Positions 26,139-39,418 of a DNA stretch of 64,000 nt are shown here, one piece after another. Source of the DNA: Pithys albifrons albifrons (taxonomy: Eukaryota; Chordata; Aves; Passeriformes; Thamnophilidae); NCBI RefSeq assembly GCF_047495875.1, contig NC_092466.1:16798561-16862560 (forward strand). Reading direction: 5' to 3'. The position numbers and the translations under genes are program-made. Each line of letters begins with the position of its first letter. Positions within the stretch are counted from its first letter, which is position 1. Under the pieces are notes generated by a model. The model was not told the origin of the DNA. It did not search any database and was given only the letters and a program-made list of their open reading frames with translations.

Positions 26139-29100
26139 GAAATTAAAAAACAAAGCAAATTTTACTTTTCAAACTAATGGGATTAGAACACTCATTACAA
26201 TTCATTAATGAATACATCCCAATCCTGGAAGTTATTCATTTTTATAGTAGCATTTGGCGGGGGGGGGAATGATGAAGGGAAAAAATAACAATTATACCAT
26301 AACATTTGTTTGTTTATGTTGGAGCTGTTTGTTGGGTTTGCTGTTTGTTGGTTTCTTTGAAATACATATAAAACTTGAGAAAAGCTTTAAAGAACAGCAT
26401 CTACTGAAAGATAAAAACATTGAAATTCCATGTCATCAAATTTTGGGTTTCTCTCACTCTGGCATCATTAAGAAATCCCAAGACCTATTTTTTAAAAAAT
26501 GAAGCTTGTGTTTATTACTCATTTGGAATGTGAAGCAAACATAAACACTCCTCTGTGACATGGATCATTAACTGAAAGTAGCTAAAGTGCTAAAAACAAG
26601 TCAAATTCAACAGGATTTGGTATTTTTATTATTCAAGTCTGCTACTCTAATAGCAACTATTGTGCTTAAAAAGCAAAGAAAAATCAGAATCTGACAAAGA
26701 TCTACTTCACTAATGGAGACGGGAACTTTACCAAAAACCCATCACACTGATCAACAATGAACTTTCCATGTGCCTGCCTTCAGTACCACACAAGTCTGAA
26801 GTGGTCAATAGATAAACGCTCTCAGCTTTCACACCACATGTTCCTGGGTACAGGTTAATCTTTTCAGAACAAGTGCATGACTGACAACAGACTCCTCCAT
26901 GGATTACAAGGCTCAAACAGATGTGGTCGCATCACTGTCCCACTACAGACTCCATGTCAGTGTTTCCACCACAGGCTGCACCGACCAATTACAGCAGCTC
27001 AAGTCTATGTTCAAACTACACTCCCACACATCAACACAAGATCAGGAGACAAGAAACAACAGCAAAGGTAACTTAAATTTTGAAAAGCAACACTGGAAAG
27101 AAGAACTGTTTCTTCACTAGTACAATACTTTTTAGTTCTAGCTTTCTATTCTTTCCTAACAAAAGTTAGTAAATTGTTAGCTGAGATCTGATCAGTGGTT
27201 CTCTCTCCACTACTCCCATGTCCACACTGAAGCAACACAGACTTGGAACTCACCAGATCATCTTATTTATTCACATTCAAATCAAAAGAACGATCACATC
27301 CTCTCCCTCATTGTGATGAAGTGCAAGGCCTGTTCCTAGAGCTCCAAGCCACCATAACCATCAGCCCTAAGGTCTTCCAAATATATTCTTACATTCCTGT
27401 GATAAGGAAGTACCCAGCATTATACACGCCAATACCTGAGAAAGAAAACGTAGACTCAAAAACTTTACAAGTCCATGTATCATCTATCAAGAAAAGCAAA
27501 GCACTTCTTTTTTCAGCATGTGCTTTATTGCATTCCTTTGGAGACGATATTAGCATTTGTGCACAATTTTTGAAAACAATAAGCAAAACAGACTTTGTCA
27601 TTTTACACAAATCCGATATCAAAGTCCCTTAACTGTGCTCTCCATCTGTGAGACCAGCGAGGGTTCAACCACACACCTGACATTCAAAAAATCAAAAAAA
27701 TTACAAACCACAGAGATGTATAATCCCTCTGTGGGAATCCTTCTAAACCAAAACACTGAGTACAGGATTTTTATTTTCTCTTAACTCAATGACACATTGC
27801 CCATCCTCCACATAAGAAATATATGGGATATTTACCCTACTCTGAGCAATTCATGCACCATTTCCACCAAAAGGGCACTTTTCTAATGCATTCTCTGGTC
27901 AATGGTAAAACCCTTCTTTGAACAGGAGCAAGCTGAACTCCCACACAAAGAAAAGATAACTAAAAATTACTTGGATTTGTTTGCTTGAAGATTTTTTAAA
28001 TACACAGATGCAACACAAAGATTACAGGCTGTATGATGCAATACATCACCCTGTCAGTAGCTGCCCATCGTTCACATTAAAATGTTACACTGTTAAACAC
28101 TGACACCTGAGGGATATTTACCTTAACACTACAAAAATCAGAAGTTGATAAAATGCTGCAGAGAACAAAGCTCAGGCTTTTAACATGGGGCCAAAAACGG
28201 GGCCAACATGGTCCTCAAATGGGCAAAATTGCACTAACGGAATAAAACATTTATGTTTGGCAAAGAGTCCCAGTCAGGCATATTCAAACTCAATCTGAGA
28301 TCGCCTTTAAGTAATTAGCTTTATAAATCACAACTTAACACTGGCATTAGTGGACAGCATGCAACCATATACAAGCACCTGCCACATGACAAATACCGAC
28401 CAGAAACAAAGAACTGTTAAAAAATCCCACGGATCTTTAAAGGGACACTATCAAAGAAGTCTGACTTACGCAAAAGACTTGACCTCAATTCTTCAACAGT
28501 TGGGGCTTTTCCACAAACGTAGAAGAGGTAAATATGCAAGATTCAGAAAAGGCCACAGTTAGGAGAAATAAAAAAGGTTCTGAAAATAAAAGGAAAGGTA
28601 TTTTAAAAGGCGTAAATAGGTGCATAACTGAAAGCTAAAAAGCACAAATCCCTCACATTTTACATTATGTGCATTTTTAATACACTGATGACAAAAATAT
28701 GAACTATGTTCTCTCCCAAGGAACACCATCAAATCAGTATTGTATATACACAAAATACACAACATAACAAGGCCTATTTTAACCTTAGCTTTGCCACTTT
28801 GCATTTGTAACTGGTAAGCATAAACATGTGATAACTCAAAAATAGAATAGAAGGAAGTAACTGGTACTTCTATCCATCAAATTTTAACTTGAACTCAAAA
28901 GGCATTTATCTTTTCTTAAGCAAAAATTTTAATTAATTCTACAGCAAACACCTAATTTGAAGTTCCTGTCAAGTTTTGCAAAAGTCTAGGATAGAGGCAG
29001 AATATTACATTCACATTATCTGAAACAAGTTAGTGGATTTAAAACCAGATATAATGAATACAAATATTGAAAATACATAAGAATGTGCCACAGTTAACTC

Positions 29101-29560
29101 TCGCTTAAAAAAAAGCCCGAACCACTAAGCACAAATATAAGTAACCACTGGAGGCTCTAAGCCTCAATTTTCCTCCTCCAAAAACGTTCAGTAGTCTGTA
29201 TTTTGTCTGAAGGAAGTACACAAGAGAAAAAAAAGTTTTAGCTATATATTTTGATCTAGCAAAAACTGACATACTGGAGTTTAACACTGCTAAATTAGGT
29301 AACTTTAAGTTTTTCCATTTAGAACAAAACTCAAAATACGTATCCAGGCAGGCAGTATTTTTCAGATTTCTGTAAAAATGTACACTTATTTAAATTTTAC
29401 TTAGGGGAAAAAAAACCCAAACAGCCAAACCCCTACTCCGAAGTATATTCCACACCTAGTCCCACCCTATGTGCCTGCACATGGAAAGTGGTGCCCCCAT
29501 CTCTACCAGGACCTGGACACACGCAGGGACTTACAGAACTAGATTCTTAACAAACCTACA
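26139..29560 (-). other. ZNF518A 5' intron
   Basis: AT-rich sequence between the coding exon and the CpG-island promoter. I see short homopolymer runs (a G-run near 26260) and scattered AT-rich ORFs without recognisable domains. No mobile element or RNA gene was recognised. Confidence 0.5.
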
Positions 29561-29836
29561 GAGCCGGAGCGGTCAGACACGACCCGGCAGCACAACGCTG
29601 CATGAGTGAAATCAAAACGAAACGAGTCTCAGGTCACTCTCGCAGCTCACGGGAACCGGCCCTTCCCGGACGGAGCAGCCGAACGCGGCGCGACCGCGGC
29701 CAGCGCTGCCCACCTGAGGCACGGCCGGGGCTGGGGGGACGGAGCTGCCCCGGCCCCCGGGCTCGGTCCGGCCGCGGGCACAGCGCCGGGCGCTGCCCGA
29801 CAGCGCGGTGGGGACGAGCGGGGCACCTCCCGCCTG

Positions 29837-29872
29837 CCTTCCTCCTCCTCCTCCTCCTCCTCCCTCCTCCCC
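29837..29872. repeat. CTC trinucleotide tract in CpG island
   Basis: Run of CCT/CTC units, pyrimidine-only on the + strand, inside the ZNF518A CpG island. Confidence 0.8.
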
Positions 29873-30023
29873 CCGGGAGCCCCTCGGGCGGCAGCGCCGC
29901 CCCTGCCGGGCCCCGGGGGCGCTCGGCGCGCAGCCCCGCGGAAAGACACGCTGCCGCCGGACCGGACAGAGCGGACCCGCCCGCCCCGGACACTGCCTGC
30001 GGTCCCGCCCGGCACCGCAGACC

Positions 30024-30050
30024 GCGGTCCCGGTCCCGGTCCCGGTCCCG
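30024..30050. repeat. Short GGTCCC hexamer tandem repeat
   Basis: Four near-perfect copies of a six-base GC-rich unit (GGTCCC) inside the CpG island. It may vary in length between individuals. Confidence 0.85.
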
Positions 30051-30500
30051 CCCGCGGGCGGAGGGGGCGGCGGGCACGCACTATTTCATGGTTCAGCCTC
30101 ACCGCAGAGTCCCGTCCCGTCCGGCCGCGGTTGGCGCGCCCTGCCCGCTCCGTTCCCTCGCCGGCCGCCCCTCCCTCCCTTCCGCCCCGCCGCCCCCCGC
30201 AGTTACCGCCGCTCCCGCCGTGGCCCCGCGCGGCGCCGCCCGCGGCCATCACAGCTCCCCATCCGGGCACTGCGCCGGGCGGGCGCGGCGGAAGGATACG
30301 CGTTCACCTGCGATCGGACGGTAGCCGCCGAGGGCCAAGGGCAGCAGCGAAGGACCGCCCCGCGGGACCCGCACCGGCACAGCCCCTGCCCTTCCTCCTC
30401 CCGCCCCTCTTCCTCCCCGCCCCTCTTCCTCCCTCTCCCTCCCCCCACCTTCTCCCTCCCCTCGGCCACGGGCCTTGGGCACATGGCACTGTACGTGCAT

Positions 30501-33380
30501 TGGATCAGTTGATGTGGTTTAATGTGTTCAAAATACCCCCAAAACCAGAGCTGGAAATCTGCAAATGAAGCGCTTGTCTTTGTTGGAGACACGCTATCAT
30601 TGCTGCTTCAAAGTGGCATAAACAGCACGCGCTCTTTGTGCTGTTTTAGAGCACATGGAAGGTTATCCAAAGTAAGGTGGCCAGAGAATGAAGGAATGTA
30701 AGAGGCAGGAGATGAATTGTGATTGAAAAGGTCATTGAAAAGGAAATCTTCTCTCCACTTACCCAACAGCACTCAAAAATCAAAAGGGGGAAAAGGTTTC
30801 ACAAAGGAAAAAGCTTAAACTATCTCATGAGCACTCTTTTGTCAGTAGAGAAGCAACATATAAGCAATAAGGTGGAGCACAATTGCCCAGATCAGACAAG
30901 AGAGACTGGCAAACCCAGAGAAGTTTGAATCAAAGCAAGCTGCAATGACCTGTTAATGCACAAAAATGCTCAGAAAACAAGATGAACCTCAAGCCTGTCT
31001 CTAAATGGGCAAGATTTTACTCTTGGTAGCAAACAGACTAGAAACCACACACCATTGCACGTACTGTCCTTATGCAACATTACATAATACATCCTGAGTA
31101 CTGGTCTGGTTTTCTTTCGCAAGGCGGGTGCTAATTTCCGTTTTGGAAGGTACAGATAAACTGAAATAGCCACCAAGTTGTTCTACGCCATAAAATAAGC
31201 CATGGCATTATATATTCTGTGACTCTGCAACTTCTGTCCACTTTTGCATTTCTAATAGTTACGAGTATCTGTTACTAGAGCCCTCCCATGGGTTTTTATT
31301 ATCCAGGCACCTATGTCCGTACCTACACACTTCAACTCAGGTAGTTTACCCTCTCTGCCTCAGTGTATCCATCAGTTGGAGTGAAGGTGTACACTCGCAA
31401 GAATCCTAAATAATTAATTATTTATAAGATTAATTTGGTTTTCTCAACAGAGCAACAGCTTTGTACAACCTTTTGATATCAATTAGGAAATTCCTGAGTT
31501 TCTTTTTCAGGAACTGTGTACCATTTCTCATACAACATATTTTTCCCATGAATATTAACAGAACTTCCTGCATTTCAACCTGAGGTACATAACATACACT
31601 TCACACCAAAATCAAATGGGAAAAGTAAACATTAAGCTATGAAAGTTTGCTTCCTGTTGAATTCACTGGAAATCACAGAGGTATCTTCATGTGGAATAGG
31701 ACACAACTTGTTTCCTCTCTGCTGCTTGAACGAGAACTTCCATCCCAATCACTGCTGATAAACCTCTCCTAATTAAATCTGTACCAACTGTGAATCTAAT
31801 GGGAAAATGCATTCCTTTCTTTTCCTCAGATACTTTTTTACTTCTTTGTACCTTTGCTATATCACCACATGTGGAATTTTATCTGGATTTTCCAGGAATT
31901 GCTCTGAAAATGACTCATCATGGTATTAAGTTAGATATTGGCAGAAATCTCTCCAGTTTTATCCAATTTTGACGTGTTCCATTGGCTGCCTGCAAGGTTT
32001 CAAAATGGCTTTTAAAGGATTAATCCTAGACTAAAATCTAATAATCTGTTGGTTTAAAGTAGCAATTCTTAAATTTTGTGTCATCTAGCATCTTGAATCT
32101 TTAGCTAATCTACTGCACTCCAGGTCTGACAAAGGCAGCAGCACAAGAGAGTTTCTCTGCATAGCTTCACAACTATATAATTGCATTTAATCTTGTGTGC
32201 AAATGAGTTCCTACTTCCATATTCATTCATCTTTGGAACTTTTCCTGAGATTAATAATAGCAAGTGGTAACTTTTGAAGAGTGGAGATAGAGATTGGAAG
32301 AATCCAGGCCATATAGCTCTAGACTAATTCTGAAGCAGGAACGTACCATGGATAACCCTTCATATACAATCCTCATTCCCTTGATAAACTGCATATTCTC
32401 TTTCTAGCTATTTCAAAAGGTGTATTGGAGACAGCAGTTGCCAGGTTGCCTTTTAATTGTGCCCCATGGCTTGGCTTTAGATTTCACAGCCTAACGGCAG
32501 GAGATCAGTTACAGTGTGTTGATGGAGTTTAGCAACAAGCTAAATAAAGACATTTCTGGTTTTGTGGCTCCATAATCCATGTGAGATGTGTTGGTCTGTA
32601 TTTCAGTTCTGTGCCCCATGAGGCTTTCCCAGCAGTTCTCCAGACTTATACATTGTACCCATTCCTATTTACAGAAACAGGGCAGGCTACTGGTGTGAAC
32701 ATGTTTGTTGGTTTGTAATGAAGTGTCTTTGTATTGGGGAAACTAAACCTTTAATTAAAACCAGCTGGCACTATAAATGGTTTCATGTTCCATAATACCA
32801 CATTTTCAGTTACAGGTACAGAAAATCAGGGGGTTTCTTCATTCTAACTAAATACTCTTTCCTCTTAAAGGTGGAGTACTCCACCCCACACAAGAGATGA
32901 GCAAAACAACTGCATTATAACAAATTTTTATCCCGAATGCTGCAGTATTTGCACCGCAGAGAGTTTTACAAAAGGGCAAATAATCCATGTGACAGCCACC
33001 CTGTTACTGTTTCTGCATTTCCAGTCAGCCAATTTATTTACCTTTTTGATAAAGGTAAATACAGAGTCCCAAAATTTCAGCAAATATCATGTTTCTTGAT
33101 AGCATATGTGTTGACAGTTGATAAGGGAGAGTGGCCAGATGTGCACAGTTTTGAGGCATAAGAGGTCAAAAGCAGAAGTACAACATTACTATTAAAATAG
33201 TACTTCCCATAAGCAAAATCCAGTCCTAATTATTTTACATTTACAGTTATGTGTTAGCTTTGCTAATGCTATTTCATTATTTTCCTTGCCATGAAATTTA
33301 TTCCCCCAAATTAAGGGAGTTTGCCCACAACACTGTGCTTGTAAAACTACAAATATGAACCTATTAGGTATTTGCAGAGA
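30501..33380. other. Intergenic, no recognised content
   Basis: Flank of the ZNF518A CpG island going into AT-rich intergenic DNA. No exon, repeat family or RNA gene was recognised. Small ORFs have no domain signal. Confidence 0.5.
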
Positions 33381-33515
33381 GACTACAGTGATTAATAAAG
33401 CAAAAGATTAGGAGCAAGGCCAATCTGGGTTCTAATCCCAGCTGAGCCACTTACGGTGTAACCTTGGGGAAGTTACTTGACCTTCATGTTTCTCAGCAAA
33501 CTGTGCTGGAAATTG
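33381..33515 (+). mobile_element. MIR SINE relic (+ orientation)
   Basis: Good match to the MIR core. GGGTTCTAATCCCAGCT, then GAGCCACTTAC, then GTAACCTTGGGGAAGTTACTTGACC and a TTTCTCAG motif appear in the expected order and spacing. The match extends upstream to a GATTAATAAAGCAAAAG segment that fits the MIR 5' part. This is an ancient SINE family of amniotes, here well enough preserved to recognise by eye. Confidence 0.82.
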
Positions 33516-33889
33516 GATACCAGCTGGACCTCAGAGGATACCAGACACAGCTGCTGAACTCCTCCCAATTAACAATGTTAGAATAATGGTGAGCAGGCTT
33601 CCCTAATTATTGTGGGGTGCTATGCACATAAATATAGTCAAGGGTTAATGACCTTCTTTCCCTTTCCTGACAGAGCTAAACTGATACTAAGAGTGACCTA
33701 CATACTACATGTCCTGTCCAGTTGTTGGCTATATCATACATTAATAGTTCATACAAGGCACTTAGGATTTAAAAGGATTCCAACTCTTCTCTTCCACCCA
33801 GCATTCTCCTGTACTTCCAGCAATGACATTTATCAGATTATCTGATTAGTATGACTAGATTTATAGGCCCAGACTCTGAGCTGCATCCA

Positions 33890-34330
33890 TGATGAACCGC
33901 CTGCAGTTCTTTAATATGGTACTATCAGCCCGTGTCACCAGTGAGGAGCGAGGGCAGCTCCAGCCCAAAGTCCTGCTGCTCCCAGCACCACGGTGACTCC
34001 TGAGGAGCAGCGCAGCCTACACACAACAGGACACTCTGCAGAGGTGATGACATGGCCATGGCTTTGTGGCACACACCACATTTCCCTTCCCACAAGGTAT
34101 AGCAGTGTCTGCAGTGAGATGGAATACACTCCTCCTCACCCTGGCTGGTGACACAAGATCTGGTCCCTTCCATGACCCATTCTACAGACAGGTCTATATT
34201 GACCACCAAATCTTGTAACATCCCTCTTGATGACAGGGTCCTGAGGCCATTGCTGTGGTGTCTTTCCAGTTGATTCACTCTACCTCACAATGCACCCAAT
34301 CATTTTGTATAAACCACTGTCCAGCTGCTG
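33890..34330. other. GC-richer unexplained segment with a Cys-rich open frame on the - strand
   Basis: The - strand frame 33925-34278 (117 codons) includes clustered cysteines (HCRHC, CGVCH, CVGC). I do not recognise a fold, the frame has no convincing splice context, and a second - frame is also open. It is most likely decayed repeat or chance, but it differs in composition from its surroundings. Confidence 0.2.
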
Positions 34331-34784
34331 CACACCCTTGACAGAGATGATGTAAAAAAGGAAAGACTGAATCATAAAGGCTGTGCTGAAAATGTGAGTA
34401 TATAGAAATGGAAATAATGGGTTAGACTAAAGGACTAACCAACAGAGTATCTCCATCACTGCCACAGGGAGGAGCACAGACCAGAGCAAGATGCTTCCCC
34501 AAAAAATCCCAACTAAGGATTTGTTGCTTACTACCAGCTAATGCTTGTATCCTTGAAGGTTATAACTCCTAACAACTCTTTTAGTCCATTAATTTCTCTA
34601 TTTATTTGAAGCCACCTATCTGGCAGATGATAAGACACAGTGAGCAATCATTTTGTTTTGCTATGCCACATATGTTATTATCATATTCTTCACCTGTCTT
34701 TTCTTCATACAGAAAAAAAATTGTCTAATTATTCTTCATATTCAAACCATCCTATGTATTCAACCATCCTTATCTGCATTCTCT

Positions 34785-35200
34785 GCTCTTTGAGAGGTGA
34801 GAACTGCATCCAGTATTCAAGGTGTGAGCGCACCAAGAATATCTACATGCAAAACTATGTTATCTCACTTGCTTTTTTAGTATTTTCCTAATAATTCCTA
34901 AATTCTGCCTCCTTTTTAGTGGCTACTCAGCATTGAGGTTACATTTTTATGTGCTTGCTTGTTGAAGTTCCTGAACAGTACCAGCTAATTCAGTCTCCAT
35001 CACTAAGTAATTAAAGCTGAGATTGGCTTTTGCCATGTGCATTACCTTTACCCATATTGACATGAATTTCATTGTCCATTTAATCACCTCATTATAGCAT
35101 GGGATTTTTCTGAAATTCTTCAAAAGAACCTCTTGTCTTCATTAATTTCATTTTTACTAAGTATCACCATCAAGCTTGTCTTGGCAACCTCAAATATATT
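34785..35200 (-). mobile_element. Ancient CR1 LINE fragment, strongly diverged
   Basis: Read in reverse complement, the order of blocks matches the CR1 ORF2 3' region: CTGCATCCAGTATTCAAGGTGTG near 34805, TTCCTAATAATTCCTAAATTCTG near 34886, CAGCTAATTCAG near 34982, CCATGTGCATTACCTTTACC near 35033 and GAATTTCATTGTCC near 35065. Many substitutions point to an old copy predating the bird-specific CR1 bursts. Confidence 0.65.
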
Positions 35201-38200
35201 TTTAAAGTAATTCAGATGCTAAGTCTATAAACATACACATAAAAGCAAATATTTTTTTCTAATAATAATGGCAAAATTTTCCCAAAGATTAGCAAAGCTT
35301 ATTACAGACATTTACCTTCCTCAGTTGAAGTTCATTCATTTTGTTTGAATGAAAAGTTCAAAGCCAGGTTCCTAATCTTTCACAGGAAAGGTAGCAGAAA
35401 ACGTCTGAATAAGAAGTGCCAGAACTCTGTGTTTTTTGTTGTTTCCATCCTCAAATATTTCCCCTGCTCTTTCTCCCCCTTTTATATCTTTTTCTATAAA
35501 ATTTCTATTTTGTTACTTCCCATCTGTTCCTGTTTACATTTTTATCTTGGATTTTTTTCATTTCAGTGTCCTTTTTCTGTTTATTCTGCTTCTTGAGTTT
35601 CCACCTTTTTTGTTTTGCTTGTTTTGAAGGATCCTCTACAGTTCTGTATTTTTCCATTATTATGATTACAACCATTCCATCATTTAACACTCATTATTTT
35701 TACTGCAGTACTGAATCCATAAGCATTCGTAAGCCTTGATGGACCTAACAAAAAGATGGCTGAACACTTGGCCTAAGTCAGTGACAAAACATAACACGGA
35801 AAAATAGTGGATGTGGAACTGTAATGTAACAGCAAAAGTGTTGCTGGGAGTAAGCCTGAAACCACAGTATGTTGATCGCTTGGCTCTGCTGACTGGAGAT
35901 GGTACATTGTTTGAAAGGCAATGTGGGAACTTCAAGGAGTTGTTAAATGTTCCACCAATATATAAACAGGGGGAAAGTACTTGTAGAAAATCAGTTATTA
36001 AATTAATTAAAAAATCATAGGAGCAATGGAGAGTGAAGGAAGACAATAGAACCCTCAAAGACTTTCCTTCTCCAGATCCATACTTCTGGCCATGTTACTT
36101 CTACTCCATTTCTCCTCCACTGGAAATACCACCTAGCAACTCTAACCAGTAAAAATTCTCATGTATTTTCACAAAAACCATGTTATGTTTCACAAAACAA
36201 GAAAATCGATTTAGTAAAGTGAGAATTTATGCTTCAGAAGTGTAACTCTTGCACAGGGCAAAGCTAAGATATCAGCTTAGTGTTATTCCCACCTAACCCC
36301 TGTTCCTCTGGTATAATTGGGGAAAAGGAGCACACATGTTGCTCCTTGGAGATGTGCTCACAGCTGCCTTTAGGACTTATTATGGAAATTGGATATTGTC
36401 CCCTGATATTAAATCTGCCCTCAAACTTGGGAAACAGACTTTTTAATTACAACAAACATTATCTCCTTATTCTGGTTACTCTGTCATCCAGATATCCAGG
36501 CCCCTGGAGTGTCTCAGCCAGTCTATATCTTACTTCTTCCATTTCCCCCCCCTCACATAATGATTTCACTTTCAAGTTTTGACTATGCTTTCAGTGTAAT
36601 TTTTAACCAAAAAAAAAGTGAACTTGGAGGTCTGCAGGTAGCAGATGAAAAACAAGCACAGACCAGTAGGAACAATTTGAAAACAGGGTCACCAGGAAAG
36701 TAATTGTAGCTTCCTCTATGGAAAATGCATTTGTATTGACTTCATTAACTTTGTATAAGAGAAAAGACAGACTTTGGACTGCAGAGTCCTTTTTTCTTCC
36801 CCTTGCAAAGCTGGCTAATACAGACTTAAGGTATTTCATAAATTACAAGCAAATGGAAATTAAATGTACTATTACTCTTCACAGCCTCTTCTCAGCCTGT
36901 ATCTACACAGTACCCAGTAATGGCATACTTGTCTGAGTCTAGGCATGGCTTCCCACGGCAACTCTCTGTTACAAATAGTAAATAACAAAATAGAAATGTA
37001 CAAAATATAACTTTAAACAGTAGGGTGAAATTTTACATTGCAAAAAAGTGTCTCAGGAGTATAGTTAGACCTCCTCTTGCACAGTTGACTTGTGGTGTTT
37101 AAGCCACCCCTGCTCCCGTTGGGGTCGCTGTCCATGTGGCTGAGTCGTGATCTGACCATTGGCATTCATTTCTGTCAGTGCAATCTGGTGCTTCAGTTCT
37201 GGGGGTGAAACCCTCCAGGAAGTAGTGACCATGGATTAACAGCAGTAAAGAAAGTGCCCAAGCATATCAGCAATGGGCATATCAAGTGTTTTTTACTTGC
37301 CACATTCAACTCCAAACACGTGATCACCCAAGGAATAGTTGAGGTAAGTGTGTTAATTCGTGTAACATCCCTTCAGGGAAACAAGAAAAAGGGGTCTGAG
37401 GATGGCGATGGGGCCTATGGGGCAGTCAGGATGAGGTTGCTTCCAGTTTCAGAAGCAGAGGGAGTAAGGATCATTTTAGAAGGCTAAAAACCTAGCTACA
37501 ACACAACCTGTGGGTAAAAGGTTCATCTCATTCTTTATCCAAGAAGGTAAAGTCAATCCCCTAGGAAACCTGATCCCATTTAATGTGGAGGGACATCTCC
37601 ACAGCAGTAACAGGTTTTCTTACCTTGAATGGTGGAACAAAGTTTTCAGGTGCTTTGGTATTTGTACTCAAAATTTAAAACAAATAAAAATAAACAAAAC
37701 AAACAAAAAAACCCACAAAAAAATGGAAAACCAAAGCAAAATAAACAACAAGAAAAAAAAGCCACCAGAAACACTTTGATGTACAGGTAAAATAAGTGAA
37801 ACAAAAATCTACATTCATTAAGGATTCCCTAATCCCTCTAAAGAGATCTATGTATCCAGTGCAGAGCAGCAGAAGCACTAAAGAGGGAAGATCAATATAA
37901 AAGTCAGTTCTTGTGAGCAGTGATTTTGGCATTTAAAAGCTCAGAAATCACTGTGGGAAAATTAACCTCTACACAGTGCTCTGTAACAAGGAAATTAAAA
38001 AAAATTGTCTGAGCATGCTGCCTGAAAAATTACAAGGCTATGATATTAAATATGAAAGCAAATAAAATTCAAAGCAATCAAAAGTGCCTGCATGTTTTTG
38101 CTTTATAGCAGCAATGAGAAATCACATCCTGTGAGCGTATAACTGATTTAGAACATAATTCCGCAGAAGCCTCCAAGAGTGTAGAAGCTGACTCATGCCT

Positions 38201-38730
38201 GCAAAACCTTGCATGAGTTGCATGTTCAGCAATACCAGTAACAAATTCAGTGCACAATAATGAAGACTTCAAACCTGTTGGGCAGTAGAACAGGTTATTT
38301 TGGCATATATAACACCCATTCTATTTTGATCTGCTGCCAGCAATAGAGTTGCAACACATTTCTGAAGCTGGTTGTGATACCCACATTGCTCTCACCTAAA
38401 TGAGGGTCATGCCCCTTTGTTTAAATTAGCTGAAACAATGGAAAACCACGGATCCCAGAAGAGGTCTCAGGAGAAAATGGACAGTAATGCTGAGTTTTTC
38501 CAAGGATCTGCTAAAGGTGGGAGAGGTGCAATACTGGTTTATACAGCACGATGAGAGATTAAAAACAGGAAAAAATACCCAAAGAGCACCCTGAGAGAAA
38601 AGCAAAGCACAGGGCTATCTCTGCAATTTTTCTAATACTTTCTTCTTGCATAGTCTTCAAAAGAGAGACAGAAAAATAGCATGGTTGCTATGAAACTTGT
38701 TCCTGCTGTTTGGTTACTCTCTGTCTACAG
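35201..38730. other. Intergenic, low-complexity A-rich patch, otherwise nothing recognised
   Basis: AT-rich. An A-rich low-complexity patch lies at about 37675-37765. The stretch 37060-37260 is GC-richer than its flanks and of unknown nature. No gene could be supported. Confidence 0.45.
37675..37765. repeat. A-rich low-complexity tract
   Basis: Almost only A with interspersed C and T (AAAC/AAAT units). No upstream retrocopy was recognised that would make it a poly(A) tail. Confidence 0.7.
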
Positions 38731-38829
38731 GATGCAAGAACAGGATGGCACCAGAAAAAACCACCCAGCCACCTTCATCCCCACTGTCTTCTCCAGAGAG
38801 TGACAACATGCAATACTCTGACTATAAGG
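38731..38829 (+). other. Candidate exon (99 bp), unassigned
   Basis: Preceded by a pyrimidine-rich tract ending CTACAG and followed by GTAGGA. The length is a multiple of three, and two of the three frames are open. One reads MAPEKTTQPPSSPLSSPESD and continues to the end; it looks protein-like (Pro/Ser-rich, acidic). I do not recognise it. It could be a coding or non-coding exon of an unannotated + strand transcript, a decayed exon, or chance. Confidence 0.25.
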
Positions 38830-39219
38830 GTAGGAAGATAAAAACGTAGCGTGGAGAAAGAGTGAGGCTGTTTGCAAGAAAGAAAACCTGAGATGGTCTC
38901 TATTCTATGGAATAATTTCTCCAGAAAAAAAAAGTCAAAAAATAGATTTGGCCAGCTTGAAACTTGCTAGCCATTCTCAATGAGTGGGATACACAGCTAC
39001 ACCAACCAGAAAATACCAGCATTTCTCTGCCCTGTGAGTAACACACAGATATCCAGAGGGTCAAGAGCTCACCATTCTTTAAGTGCAATTCTTTAAGTTG
39101 CCTTGCAAGACTACTTCAGGTGATTCAATACTAATAGTTCAAATAAATGGTTTCAGAGAGAAACAAAATAAGAGAGATTCTTTTGTCAAACCTCCTGCTC
39201 TTTGTGTTTTTTGCAGTGC

Positions 39220-39370
39220 TGCAAAACATGTTGCTGTGAGAACTGTTGACCAGAGTTTTTCAAAGGCATCTGTCAGTCTGAGTAAGCCAAAGTCGAGTGG
39301 GAAAGGGAAGGCTTTCTCCAAACAGGCGGGCAGGGGACAAACAACCTTCTACCCTGGGCAGATTCAGTAA
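39220..39370 (+). other. Candidate exon or ORF end, unassigned
   Basis: A strong-looking acceptor (TGTGTTTTTTGCAG) opens a frame reading AAKHVAVRTVDQSFSKASVS, continuing Lys/Ser-rich to a TAA at about 39370. A good internal donor GTAAGC lies near 39282. The phase does not join simply to the neighbouring candidates. I do not recognise it. Confidence 0.22.
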
Positions 39371-39418
39371 AGACACTGCAGATTAATTGACAGCAGACCA
39401 GTTTGTTGTTGCATGTAG

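Larger units (their letters stand above)
29560..30500 (-). promoter_or_regulatory. ZNF518A: CpG island, probable ZNF518A promoter and 5' exon
   Basis: Abrupt switch to very GC-rich, CpG-dense sequence with SP1-like GC boxes and an ETS-like GGCGGAAGG near 30285. It lies at the correct distance and side to drive ZNF518A on the - strand. Three - strand donors could end a leader exon: GTGAAC at about 30307, GTAACT at about 30208 and GTGGGC at about 29712. Long overlapping open frames here occur on both strands and in several frames at once, as expected from GC-rich sequence lacking stop codons. I do not call them genes. A divergent + strand transcript is possible. Confidence 0.75.

Noticed and set aside
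29602..30592. Several long overlapping ORFs on both strands (up to 320 codons)
   Set aside because: All are Pro/Arg/Ala/Gly-rich and overlap each other in many frames within a CpG island. GC-rich DNA lacks stop codons by composition. No domain or homology was seen.
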